Assembly (NCBI GenBank): GCA_963575745.1
Contig: CAUYUJ010012558.1
Location: 339,001 to 403,000 of the forward strand
Direction: 5' to 3'
Origin: Prorocentrum cordatum
Lineage: Eukaryota > Sar > Dinophyceae > Prorocentrales > Prorocentraceae
Length of the DNA stretch: 64,000 nt
Shown one piece after another: positions 10,372 to 21,499 of this stretch. A program made the position numbers and the translations under genes. The notes beneath the pieces were generated by a model that did not search any database, was not told the DNA's origin, and saw nothing but the letters and a program-made list of their open reading frames with translations. How positions within the stretch are numbered: the first letter of the stretch is position 1; each line of letters starts with the position of its first letter.

Positions 10372-13300
10372 CTACCACGCGAGGTCCTGGGAGGGCAGGT
10401 CGGCCCACCCGTGTCGCTGCACGATCTCGTCGACCGGGACCTTCCCGTAGTCGATCCCCATGCCGTCGGGCCGCAGGTGCGCGGTGAGGTCCATGTGCAT
10501 CTCCTGCGAGTAGGCCCACGGGCAATTGTCGCGGGCCGCCTTGTGCCTCGAGGGAGCCCCAAATGCACCCGTTGGTGCAGCGTGCAAGACCCACCCCCTT
10601 CTGCACGCAATCTCTCCTACCTTCTCGCGCACCACGGCGGCATCCTCCTCCTCCTCCTCCTCCTCCTCCTCCTCCTCCTCCTCCTCCTCACCTCCTCCTC
10701 TTTTCATTCTCATCCTCAGGAGGAGGATGATAATGAAGGGAGGAGGAGACGAGGGATGAAAAAGAGGAGGAGCAAAGGATGGAGCAGGAGGACGAGCAGA
10801 AAAGGAGGAGAAGGGAAAAGGGAGCGACAGGAGGAGGAAGAGGACGAGAGGGAGGAGGCGGAGGGGGGGGAGATCAAGGATTCGACTAGTGGTCATTGCG
10901 ATGACATCTGAGCCTGAGGTCGTAGCCCCACAGCCTCAGAAAAGTGGACACCTGCCGCTTCTGGCCAAGGCCGTACTTCGCACCGGGACTGATGTCCTTC
11001 GTGTCGTACCCTGACTGGGGATGAGGAGAGAGGGGAGGGGGCAGGATGAGGAGAGGAGAGGGGAGGGGGTGGACGAGGGCCTGGGGGGAGAAGGAAACAT
11101 GAGGGGGGGGACGGCAGGATGAACCGTTGGATCACGCTGAATGCTCAAAGGGCCCTGGAAACGGCAGGGCCGTTTTTTTGTCGTTTCCGAAATTAGATTT
11201 CTTGAAAATGGAAACATTGAAAAACGGCAACTGGAAACTAAGAAAAAACGGCTCCGAAATTGGAGCCAAAACCGGAACCGGCAAGGAAACGGCGACGGTA
11301 CTGGAAAAATAAACGGCACCAGAACCGGTAACAAAAACTGCTATGTCGTTTCCAGGGCCCACTACGGCTGTGTGGAAGGTAAGGGGAGCGAGAGGACGAG
11401 GACGAAGAGGGACCAGGGGGGCGGTGAGGAGAGGAGTGAGGAGGAGGATGAGGTGGTGGAGGAGGAGGAAGAAGAGGATGAGGAGGACAAGGTCTAACCG
11501 GGGCAGCAGGATGAGGAGGAGTTATTAAGATAAGAGGGAGGAGGAGGAGGAGGAGGAGGAGGAGGAGGCGGAGGAGGAGGGAGGAGGAGGAGGAGGAGGA
11601 GGAGGAGAGGAGGAGGAGGAGGAGGAGGAGGAGGAGGGGACAGCAGGATCAGGAGGACAAGGGAAGAGGATGAGGAGGAGGTCTCCTGCCAGAGGTCGCC
11701 GCAGCCCCAGCATTATCTCAACATTCTCCATGGTCTTAGCTTTCAGCCCGTTCTGCTGCGTGTTCTCCCAGAAGGTCTTCGGCCGCGTCTTCCTGTTGTA
11801 CGTGTGGAAGAGGAGAACCTGACCAGAGCACGACGCAATGACCCAATCCACGCGACACGCCACCCTCGCAGGTCGCTCCCCCGACCCCCACCCCGCAGGA
11901 GCCCGGGAGGCGTGCAGACCTCGAGCCTCTCGGGAGGCCCGTGGGAGCTCCACTGTGCGCGCAGGCATTGGTCGTTGACGCTCGGGGCTCTGGGCCCCCG
12001 AACACCTCGCCGAGATCGGCGGGCACTCCCAAAGGGCCAGGGGCCAGCATCCCGCGGACGGCGGAGGACGGCCGAGGCATCCGCTGGCGCCCGCATGCAC
12101 GCGTGCACGTTGGATCCTGGCGCCGGGAGCGTGGTGTGCGCGCGCGGCCGTCGGCTCTGACAGCCCATGGGCAAGCCAGTGGCCCCCTCGGGGAAGCAAG
12201 TCCGCCCTCCCCAGCAGTGCGCCGGACCAGAGAGTCGGCCAACGTATCATGATCCCATGTCATGTCACTCATGAATGTCCCCGGCCGGGAGCGTGGTGGA
12301 AGGTGTAGAAGTCGTAGCCCGAGGTCCACATCCTGAGCGCCATGACGGTCTCCTCCCCGTTGAAGACTAGCCTCGGCGGCGCGCAAGGGGGGAGCGAGAT
12401 AGGGGCGCCCCTCCAGGGGGGATCCGAAACGTCATGTGGCATCCTCGGGGGACCTTGTCTGTCCTATCGCGCCGCTATCCGCGTCGAACGTCACATGCGT
12501 CGAATCTGCGTAGAACCCTGGGCGGACGCAAGAAACTGGCAGCGACTGACAGGGCAGACGAGGCCCCCCGAAGGCGCAGCGTGGCAGACGCGATCGAAGA
12601 AGGAAGGGGTGGTGGTCTCCGAGGGGCGCACCCTGGCCTTCCTGCAAAAGATTACAGAAAGGCCTGCCCCTGAGCCGCCGCAAAGTGAAAGTGAAAGTCG
12701 GGGCCCTAAAGGCACTAAGGAGGAGCCCTCCAATACAAACAAAAACGGGGCGGCCCGAAAGGGCCAGGGCAGGCGGAGGCGGGCCAGCCGACAGGCTTGA
12801 CTTAGGGCCCCCCCAGACGCCGAGCCCACCCCTGACGCACGGACACCGAATCAACACGACATGTCCGAGCCACACACTTGAGCCGCCGCAACACCTCCTG
12901 CAACAGACCTGGTCCGGGTAGGGCCCGCCCTGGTGCCCCCAGAAATGTGGTACAATCGGACCTGGGCCAAAGAACATCCCGCAAGAGTATGAGACCCTCC
13001 GTCGGCCAAAACGAATAGAACATCCAAGGGTACCCTCCCAAGGATGCGCAAGAGCATCCAACAACCACAAAGAAAACTAGGGCACCCTCCCCGAACCGTC
13101 CTCGATCTTACACCTCGGCCCGACTGTATGAGGGGCCCTGAAGCCGGTTGATCTAGAACACCTCCTGTTCCAAAAGAGTGCTGGGCAGTATCTACGCGGG
13201 GCAGTTCCGAAAGGCCGAAACGCGGCCACAGCAGAGGAGATTTCCAATTGTTCAGGATCCACTCCGCTGGCAGTGGGAACAACAAGCTTGCTTTGGCAGC

Positions 13301-16300
13301 TTAGCTTTAGCATCAGCCTGCAGTGTGCTTGATCGGTCATCTATCTACAACTTATGTCTCGTACCATCTACGGGGTAAAAGTGTGATCCTGAATAACCCG
13401 AGTTGGGTGCAATCTGGGGCAACTCCAGCGCGAAAACGAGAAGCCCAAATCGGGAGTTTAGATATCCCTGGCCTCCCCGTGTCCTGATATTTCAAGGTGG
13501 CCACCGAACAAGTTCTCTTTAGGGGGTGGCCAGCGGAACGAACAACGCTCCGAACCACGCTCGAACCACAATCGAACCACGCTCGAACCACGATCCAGCC
13601 ACGCGCGGACCACGCTCCGAAACACGCTCGAACCACGTGCCCACCACGCTCCAACCACGCGCGAACCACGCGCGAACCACGAGCGACCCACGCTGCAACC
13701 ACGCTCCAACCACACTCGAACCACGCGCGAACCACGCGCGAACCACGCGCGAACCACGCTCCGAACCACACTCGAACCACGCGCGAACCACGCTCCAACC
13801 ACGCGCGAACCACGCGCGAACCACGCTCCAACCACACGCGAACCACGCTCGAACCACGCTCGAGCCACGCTCGAACCACGCTCGAGCCACGCGGCGGACC
13901 ACGCTCGAACCACGCTCCAACCACGCGCGAACCACGCTCCAACAACGCGCGAACCACGCTCCGAGCCACGCCCGAACCACGCCCGGACCACACGCGAACC
14001 ACGCTCGAATCACGTGGTTCGAGCGTGGTTCGCGCGTGGTTCGCGCGTGGTTGGAGCGTGGTTCGCGCGTGGTTCGAGCGTGGTTGGCGCGTGGTTCGCG
14101 CGTGGTTGGAGCGTGGTTCGGAGCGTGGTTCGAGCGTGGTTCGAGCGTGGTTCGAGCGTGGTTCGCGCGTGATTCGCGCGTGGTTGGAGCGTGATTCGCG
14201 CGTGGTTCGCGCGTGGTTGCAGCGTGGGTCGCTTGTGGTTCAAGCGTTGTTCGAGCGTGGTTCGAGCGTGGTTCGCGCGTGGTTCGAGCGTCGTTCGCAA
14301 GCTCCGGAACAGCCCCAAAAGCGGGTGGCGGAGCTCACAAAGACGAGGGTCAATGACTTGTCTTGTGGCCACCCTAACTGATATCTGATATCAAGGGAAC
14401 AAGCAATGATATTAACAGTACTTCTCGGAGACCCGCGTGAATTTTCTCCTGGATCGGCGCTGGAACCCCCCTCCCTGGCGCGAGGAACGTGTCAGGGACG
14501 GCGCCAGAGACACCGCCAAGGAGGCCCAGCGCCGATCCGATGAATCCGCTCAGCGCTCCCGAATTATTGTTTATGTCATTGCTTGTTTCCTAATGATAAC
14601 TCGGGGCTCTGATGCCCTGAGGGGCAACGATAGGGGGGACTGGCTTGGGGCGGGAAACGTCGACCTGGAATCGGCGATACATCGCCGGTAGATCGACGAT
14701 AGGCCTCAGATAGTGAATCCGCACGCTCCTGGGCAGGGTGGGGCTATCAGACCCAGACGCCCCCACGACCGTCCGAAGAGGCCCCCAGACTGCCCAGGAG
14801 AGACTCAAGACGGTCAAAGAGGGCACCCAGATAGCCCAAGAGAGCCCCCACAGAACCTCGAGACGCGCCCAGACAGTCTAACATGGCCCAAGCAGCCTCC
14901 AAGATACCCCGAAAAGGCTCCCCAAAATATTACCGAAAAGCATCCCCCCTGGGCCCATCCCACCCTATCGGTGCCCCTAATGTTCCCGGCCCCCACCCCC
15001 ACTCGGGGGCGACAATGGGGGGCGAATAGCCCAGGGGCAGGCGTCATACGCAGTCGCCCGGGAGACTCGCCGAAAGCATGTGCCATGCATTGCTCCCCCC
15101 TGTTCACCTCTATCGCCACTTCCGACCCACCCCCTCCCTGCGAGCTTTCCGCCCCGCAGGCCGGAGGAGGCCGTAGGGCACGCGCGCCACGCGGTGCCCG
15201 CGGCTGAAGGAGGAGCCCGCGGCCCAGACGGGCTGCAGGATCGGGGAGCCGTTGAGGGACGCCATGGGGAAGATCTCGCCCGCCGCCTGCGAGACCCCAG
15301 AGATCTGAACGCTACCATTCTTTCACGACGGGCGATTCCGCCTGGCTGCTGGGGCAATTACGGATCGATCGGACTCGAAAAATGCTACGGAAAGGTAGGG
15401 TCCAGGGCTCTGGTCCCAGACCCCCGACGTCATGATTTTGTCACAACATCGACCCTCAAAGGTCTCGACCCATTGCCCAGGACCAGCTCTTCATTCTGAG
15501 TCTGTTTTGACGGTCCCAAGGCTCGGTAAAGGCCCCCAACGGCAGAAAATACCGAAACACCTCCCGTCGTAATTCTTGTCACGACGCGAGGGGTCCTGGT
15601 ATGTTGCAAACTTTTCGCGACGTCGGATCTCTGGGATGGCGCTCGCTCTGGCTGAGGAGTCCAGCTCGCCTGCCCATCCTCCCTGCGCTCCTCCTCCTCC
15701 TCCCGCTCCTCGATCGAGCGGCGAGCGAGCGGGGGAGGGGCGGGGGTTGGAGATAATCATGTAGGAGCTGACCGGTGGTCCAGGCAGTTATCTCTGGCGG
15801 CGCGCACAAGGGGGTGGAGGGAGGTGGAAGGGCTTCGTAGAAGAAGGCTGCTTCTCAGATGGCGCTGGCCTTACATCTACAGTGTATAGATAAGGCCAGC
15901 GCCTTCTAAGAAGCAAGGGTGCTTCTAAGAAGCCCTCCCCTCTCCCCAAACCCCCCATCGTTGCGTGGTGTGGATCTCTGGGCCTGGTGTCTGACCATGC
16001 CGTCGACGTCGAACTCCGACTTACAGATCAGCGGCGTGCTCTTGTGGGAGCTATGACCGCTGCCGTCCATGCTGCCCGGCGCGTATGCAGATGGGTACGT
16101 GGTCAGCACCGCGTACTCATTGCCCGTCGCCTTCCACTGCTTGATCATCTCCGTGTCCCAGTTGGCCACGAAGTACATGTGGGCGTCGATCTGCAATGCA
16201 AAGTACTCGCCGCGGTATAGTCTGTCCGCCCTGTACCGGCCGTACGTGGGCCCCTGCGCTCCGCGGGCATCCACGCGGTGCACTGTGATTTGGCCCGAGT

Positions 16301-16975
16301 AGACGCAGAGGAGCTGGCTCGGGTCGACGTCGCACGGCACCATCGTGAAGTTGCACGGCAGGTCGCCCTGGCTCGGGATGCTCTGCTCCACGGCCCCAAA
16401 GAAGAGCCGCCGCGGGTGCTCCGCCATGCGCAGTGCCTCCTTGATAGTGTTGTGGCAGAGGTCGTCCCTGTAGGAAGCGATGCTGATGAAGATGGTCGGC
16501 TCGCCGTCCACGGTCGTTCCTAGGGTCTCGTAGTGCTGGCCGTAGCCCGTGGGTGGCTCCCACTCGGGCGGCGGCGGCGACTCCACAAACGGGGGGGGGT
16601 CGAAAACCTCCGCGCAGAACTTTCGGTAGGACATCTCGGATCCGGTTGGAGACGGTGTCGTCTCCCCGAACGCGCGCAGCTGAAACGACCTCTCGTTCTG
16701 CGACGTGATGCCGCCACAGGTGGGCTCCTGCATGCACGCCGAAGATAGAGGACCAAAAAAGGGCATAATCATTTCAATTTCTCTGAGGTCCGCGCGTGTT
16801 TTTGGGATCGGCGCTGGATCCCCCTCCCTGGCGCGCCGCCAAGGGGGCCCGGCGCCGATGCAATATACCCGCGCGGACATTCGAGAAATTGTGATTGCGC
16901 CGTCGTTTGCTCCTCGAGAGGAGGCCGAGCTGAAGGACTTGAACTCTGCGCAGCCCTTGTAGACAAGCGCGGTCC
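10372..16975 (-). CDS. Glycosyltransferase of the Skp1 GlcNAc-transferase type (PF11397-like), 7 exons, 5' end missing
   Basis: Exons: about 16975-16918, 16740-15984, 15286-15162, 12371-12293, 11818-11686, 11010-10914, 10546-10372 (TAG stop at 10374-10372). Reading frame is kept across every junction. The main exon carries FISIASYRDD, RRLFFGAVEQ, GPTYGRYRADRLYRGEYF and LQIDAHMYFVANWD, the signature blocks of this family, then SEFDVDGMVRHQ. Exon 3 gives PVWAAGSSFSRGH, exon 4 FNGEETVMALRMWTSGYDFY, exon 5 HTYNRKTRPKTFWEN, exon 6 KYGLGQKRQ, exon 7 the C-terminal tail. Members transfer GlcNAc to protein hydroxyproline or act as related cytosolic or Golgi transferases; the acceptor here is unknown. 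Junctions use GC-AG (introns 2, 3, 4, 6) and GA-AG (intron 5). Intron 3 (15161-12372) holds the foldback element and an introner copy. The first listed exon starts after an in-frame TAG, so more exons lie upstream of 16975. Confidence 0.8.
10638..10692. repeat. CTC microsatellite in glycosyltransferase intron 6
   Basis: A 50-bp CTC run. Confidence 0.85.
11150..11360. mobile_element. MITE-like element J (GGGCCCTGGAAACG ends)
   Basis: 211 bp, more A/T-rich than its surroundings. Each end carries GGGCCCTGGAAACGRCA followed by a GTTTTT run, in inverted orientation, about 31 bp. It lies inside intron 5 of the glycosyltransferase gene. No target duplication is evident. Confidence 0.7.
11440..11645. 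repeat. GGA microsatellite in glycosyltransferase intron 5
   Basis: A long GAG run, almost adjoining exon 5. Confidence 0.85.
13486..14385. mobile_element. Foldback element of 11-bp repeats, about 900 bp
   Basis: Two arms of a degenerate 11-bp unit (CGAACCACGCG) face each other: forward 13541-14013, inverted 14014-14300, turning at the CACGTG palindrome 14011-14016. Outer inverted sequences include GTGGCCAC (13497-13504 and 14365-14372) and GATAT/ATATC beyond them. The long ORFs over it are repeat translations. It lies in glycosyltransferase intron 3, just before an introner copy. Confidence 0.75.
14391..14593. mobile_element. Introner family A copy inside glycosyltransferase intron 3
   Basis: A 203-bp element with ends TCAAGGGAACAAGC and TTAGGAAACAAGC and the core GATCGGCGCTGGA / CCAGCGCCGATCC. 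It is flanked by TGATA at 14386-14390 and 14594-14598. Arms are more diverged than in the 9460 copy, so it is an older insertion. Confidence 0.75.
14650..14715. repeat. Repeat C, copy 1
   Basis: CGTCGACCTGGAATCGGCGA then CATCGCCGGTAGATCGACGA; paralleled at 36668-36735. Confidence 0.5.
14755..14950. repeat. Degenerate CCCAAGA-type array, copy 2
   Basis: Units such as GACCGTCCGAAGAGGCCCC and GATAGCCCAAGAG. Similar in style to 2700-3120. Confidence 0.5.
15406..15600 (+). mobile_element. MITE-like family B copy in glycosyltransferase intron 2
   Basis: It opens CCCAGACCCCCGACGTCATG and closes ACGACGCGAGGGGTCCTGG, inverted ends. The core reads ACATCGACCCTC, GGTCTCGACCCATT, TTTTGACGGTCCCAAGGC. Copies in both orientations occur elsewhere in the window. 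Confidence 0.7.
15840..15935. repeat. Hairpin with GGCGCTGGCCTTA stem
   Basis: GCTTCT....GGCGCTGGCCTTA pairs with TAAGGCCAGCGCC....AGAAGC around a loop of about 16 nt, in glycosyltransferase intron 2. Confidence 0.7.
16746..16917 (-). mobile_element. Introner family A copy = glycosyltransferase intron 1
   Basis: A 172-bp palindromic element with ends TCGAGGAGCAAAC and TAGAGGACCAAA and inner GGTCCGCGCG arms. Near-duplicate flanks are TCCTC (minus strand 16922-16918) and TCTTC (16745-16741). Removing the element with one flank joins KSFSSASS to ACMQEPTCGG in frame. A GA-AG alternative bounded by AGGAGC repeats would also be in frame but uses a less coherent upstream reading. Confidence 0.7.
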
Positions 16976-17399
16976 ACTACTCGCGAAGTAATTCTTCGCA
17001 ATTGGCCTGGACCCTCCGCGCGGGATTTACGAACCATTGCATCGAAGCACACATGTGCTTCTGGTATCGGAAGCCAGAGGCTTGTGGAGCATGCGGTCTG
17101 TCACACGAGACGTGTAAACTCTCGCACCTCATGGCCTCCTCATGTTATTCCTGTTCCCCCTCATTCTCCGCATCGTTTTATTCGGTATCGCTACGCAACT
17201 GAAAGTTCTGTGCACGATAACTTCGCGATCTGCGGGTCTCTAAAACAACTGCCAATCGACTAAACAATATGCCCCCCGAGCATGGTCCTCGAGATTCCAA
17301 ACCATTGCCAGCTGGCGTGGGCTTGGGATTCCCGGGGCAATGGTCGGGGGGGCACTTTGGGGGGCTCTTCCGGCTTCCTGAGGGTATCTTGATGGTGAG

Positions 17400-18815
17400 G
17401 GTGTGCATTGTCGCACAGCCTGGGGAACCTTGCTAAGCCATGGCAAACCCTGGTAAGTCCCTAAGCCTTGATAGGCCTTGCCATGCCCTGTTCAGACATG
17501 GTGAGCTATTCCAGGTGCTGCTAAGCCTTGGTAAGCCTTCCAAGGCCTGCTGAGGACAGGTGAGCTCTGCTAAGCCATGCTTAGCCTCGTTGGGCCCTGC
17601 TCAGACTTGACAAGCTTTGTGAAACCTTGCTATGCCTTGCTGAGCCTTGCGCCGCCTTGGTAAGCTTTGCTCAGCCCTGCTAATCCTTGTGAAGCCTCAC
17701 GCGCTGCTGGGCTTTGCTGAGCCCTGCTGGGCCCTGCTAAGAATGTGTAAATTATGCGGAGCATTGGTAAGCCCGGCGGAGCCCTGGTAAGCCTCTCTAA
17801 ACCCTACTGAGGCCGACACGCTACTGCTAAGTCCTGACAAGCTCGGCAAAGCCCTGACACGCCCTGCTGAGCCATGGTCTGCTTCGATCTACCCTTCTTG
17901 ACTCTGCGAAGCCCTCCCAAGCTTGGCAAGCCCTGCTACACCTTGCTCAGCCTTGGCAAGCTGAGTTCAGCCCTGCTAAGCCTTGCTGAGACTTGCTCAG
18001 CCTTGGCAAGCTGTGTTCAGCCCTGCTAAACCTTGTTGAGCCTTGGCCAGCCTTGGCAAGCTTTGCTCGGTCCTGCTAATCCTTGTAAAGCCTTCAGCCC
18101 CGCTGGGCCAGGCACGCCCTGCTGGGCCCTGCTAAGACTTGGTACGTATTGGTAGGTGCTGCTGCGCCATGGCAAGCCCTGCTAAGCCCTACTGAGGCCT
18201 ACCAGCCACTGCTGAGCCCTGGTAAGATCTGCAATGCCTTGGCAAGTCCTGGTGTGTCCTTCGGAACCCTGGTAAGCTGTGCGATGCCCTGCTGAGCTCT
18301 GAGCAAGCTCTGCGTAGCCCTGCTAAGCTTGGTCAACCTTGCGATGCCCAGCTAAGCTTGACAAGCCTTGCTACGCTCAGCCTTGGAAAGCTTTGCTCAG
18401 CCCTGCTGCTCCTCACGCAGTCTTAAAAACCAGCTGAGCTTGGTTCAGCCCTGCTAGGCCTTGCTGAGACCTGGTCGGCCGTGCTAAGCCTCAAGCCAGA
18501 GGACGCCTTACTAAGCCCAACCGAGCTTGCTTAGCCCACAGTAAAGCCCTGGCAGGCTCTGCAAAGTCCTGCTCAGTCATGGTACGCCCTGCTGGGCACT
18601 GCTAGCCACTGCTAAAGCCCTGGCAAACTCTGCATCGACCTGCTAAGTTATTGTACGCCCTGCTGCGCCCTGGCAGGCTTTGCTCAGCCCTGCTAACCTC
18701 TGCCAAGCTTTGCTAAGCCCTGGTGAACCCCAGTCGGCCCGTACACCTGGATAAACCTTGCCTCGCTCTGCTCAGCCCGGGTAAGCTTCGTTGCAATCCC
18801 TACTAAGCCTTATTT
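17400..18815. repeat. Degenerate GCCCTGCTAAGCCTTG array
   Basis: 1.4 kb of irregular units of about 8-16 bp (AAGCCTTG, GCCCTGCTAAG). It has no long ORF on either strand. Confidence 0.8.
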
Positions 18816-19429
18816 CGCATAATGCGTGGTCCTTCACTGCAGGACACATATTTTATGGTGGAGTATTCAGTGATGGTGTGTGTTGGCAGGCATTCGTCAG
18901 CACGGATGCATTTCTCAAAGGGCCCTCAGTAAGGACCCTTTGAATGACGAATCCTTAATGGGATGTCTTTTTTTTGGGGGGGGGAATAATCTTTTCAGAC
19001 GGGATCCCTGCGGCAACAACGGGAGCACCCTGGAGTAGGAGGGAAAGGGGGGTGGTAGAGCGAGGAGGGAGGAGGAGGGAGGAGGACGAGGAGGGGGGAA
19101 TGGTAGAGGGAGAGGGAGGTGTAGAGGGAGTCGGGAGGAGGAGGGAGAGGTGGTGTGGGCGGTATGTCCCCTCTTCCCCCCAAGAGAAAAACAAACAACG
19201 AGGGCGGGAATATGAAAAATCACACAGGAATGATGGGGAAAGGAAGGAGTGGGTGGGTGGTGTGAGCGTGTGTCTGGATGGCGGGCTATTCCCTCTTCCC
19301 GCCCCCCCCCCCCAAAAAAAAGAGAGGCGGACGTCCAAATGAGATGCTTCTTATTATTTGGTTTGCGTGTGTGTGTGGGGGGGGGGTAGAGGGGCCGGGA
19401 AGGGGAAACTCTCCCCGCTACCAGACGCA

Positions 19430-19449
19430 AACACACACACACACACACA

Positions 19450-19481
<32 letters not shown>

Positions 19482-19485
19482 GAAC
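19430..19485. repeat. CA microsatellite
   Basis: ACACAC runs. Confidence 0.9.
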
Positions 19486-19623
19486 AGAAAACAGAGAGAA
19501 GAAGAAAGAGAAAAGACGAGTGAAGAAAGGGTTCAGCAGACCGCATTCTCCACGGTCCCCTGTCCTCGTCTTTCGAACGTTTGCGAGTACGCACTTTGCG
19601 AGTAGTGGAACGCGCTCGACGAC

Positions 19624-21499
19624 CTTGGAGCACCCCGGGATGAAGCCGCCGAAGGGGCCGCCCAGGTGGCACTGCCTGCGCCCGCCCTGCGAGGCCTCGC
19701 CGTGGGGTGCCGAGGCCCCGGCCAGGGCCGCCCGGGAGCGGCCGCGCAGCGCGGGGGCGGCGCCGAACTCCACCGAGTGTGCCTTCGTCTGGACGTGGTG
19801 CGAGCCTGGGTGGGCCAGACAGGGGCACCACAAATGAAGGGTCCCAGGGGCACACACCTAAATACTCCTGCATCCCAGGATGTCTCACATTGTTTCCCCA
19901 TGCTTTCTGGACGTGTTCGCTTCCCCTCCCACTTCCAATACTTTCCCACGTACCGTTTTCCTGGGAATCGACGATTCAATGCGTCTGTGTGTTATTTTTC
20001 CGACTTAACAATGAGACGTACGCACCAAACCACGTACATGAACACGGCCCCTCAGTCCGCAAAGCCAACCTCGCGATGCGAACGGTTGCACATGGCGCAC
20101 TCTCGAAACCGGCGTGGATTCATGTACGTGTGCGTCCTTCTTTCGCTCCTGGCAACAGGGTACACAACAGGCGCTAGGCGGCGTATTCGCTGGCGCGCTC
20201 TAGTAGCGGCGCGCGGTGTACTGACCATAGGACGGCGGCCGCAGAAAGCAGGCGGGGGAGGAGGGCACTCACCACGGAAAGAGTTTCAAGATGCAGGTGC
20301 AACAGGCACACGCGGCTTGCGTTTACTTGCCCAGCGGCCAGGCAACCGTCGCCCCGCTGCAGAGGAGGCTCGCACTGCCCCCCCCGAGCCCCGAGGGGCC
20401 CCCGGGGGTGCTCAGCTCCTGCCCGTCGCTGCGAAAGCCCTCCAGGGCGCCGATCTTGAGCTGCAGCTAGGGGCACGTGCCGTGGGAGTGTGCGTCCGGG
20501 GGTGAGCCCAGGAGGCTTCAGGCCCAGGAGGGCCCTTTGCCTGATGAGGATGGCGGTGTGGTATCCATGGCGGACCCACGATCGGTGACCCAACGGCTCC
20601 AAGCCTCTCGATTCCTATCCAAGTGTTCCTTCGTAAGTGTTCTCACCGTAACACAAGAACTCGGCCTGCCATCGGGTGCCCCACGGGAAGCATCTTGTCC
20701 CATGACGGCTCCAGGGGCTCATACAACCCTAGGGACATCTTGGGAAGGCTAGATCCGTCGACCCGACCCTGCTTGTTGGGGGTGAAACGGTGTGCGAGAT
20801 GATTGGCTGTCCTTCCTCCCCCTTTCCCCCTCCCCGGGGATCCAAATTGCAGTTGGAGGAGGAGGGCTCCAGATCCACCCTCCGTGGCCTCCAAGATGCC
20901 CAAGACCCACTGCAAGATGGCGAGGAAAGGCTGCAGCGCACCGGAGAGGCCTCAAGAACATCCGAGATTGCTGCACGAAGACCCAGGGGGCCCCGAAGAC
21001 TCTCAAAGAGGACCCCAACAGAACCTTCTAGACGGCCTAAAGAGATAAACATAATCCCCGATGGTTTTGAATTATTATCACGTTCTCTTGTGTCCCTAGA
21101 TTTCCTATGACTTCTTATGGTGCGCACCTATTCGACCCATGCCGCTAAGCCCCGACCTTTCCCAGAGCAAATTCTGGTCAAGATTTCAAAACGGGTCCAC
21201 CAGTGGCGGCGGGGGCGCCACCCCGGAGGGCCCGATGAGGCGAGAACGGGGGGGGCATCGGCAGCGGTATGCATTCTCCACAGAGAGCCGTTCCAGACGA
21301 GACCTGGGACACCGCTCTCCCCGGCCACAAAGTGCAGCGCGTGGGTGGTATCGGCTCTCAGGTAGAACATCATCTGCGCCGTCGACAGGAAGACGACTGA
21401 CAAGACGAGACCTGCAAGGCACAGCGGCAGGCTGTCAAGACCCCCCTTCTTCTTCTGTCGGAGTTCTGCCCTGTCAAGACCGCGAGCTGCAGCAGCCAT
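19624..21499 (-). CDS. Unrecognised membrane-anchored protein, incomplete exon model
   Basis: Five coding-like exons on the minus strand suggest one gene. Exon 1 starts at 21499 (MAAAARGLDRAELRQKKKGG) and runs into a hydrophobic stretch of about 22 residues (residues 24-46), a type II signal anchor; it could end at the donor in GTCCCAG|GTCTCG near 21320. A second exon at about 20738-20647 (GLYEPLEPSWDKMLPVGHP) ends at a textbook GTGAGA donor. A third lies near 20600-20512 (YHTAILIRQRALLGLKPPG). A fourth, 20460-20331, encodes GALEGFRSDGQEL and GLGGGSASLLC and joins by a GC-AG intron to 19805-19624 (HHVQTKAHSVEF, CHLGGPFGGFIPGC). Only the last junction was checked for frame. I do not recognise the product; a Golgi or secretory enzyme would fit the anchor. 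The C-terminal end was not found. Confidence 0.42.
20880..21040. repeat. Degenerate AAGATGGCC-type array, copy 3
   Basis: CCAAGATGCCCAAGACCC and GCAAGATGGCG units; within the unrecognised membrane-protein gene, presumably intronic. Confidence 0.45.

Noticed and set aside
13497-14381. ORFs of up to 294 codons over the 11-bp repeat
   Set aside because: Every frame of the repeat is open on both strands, so openness carries no information.
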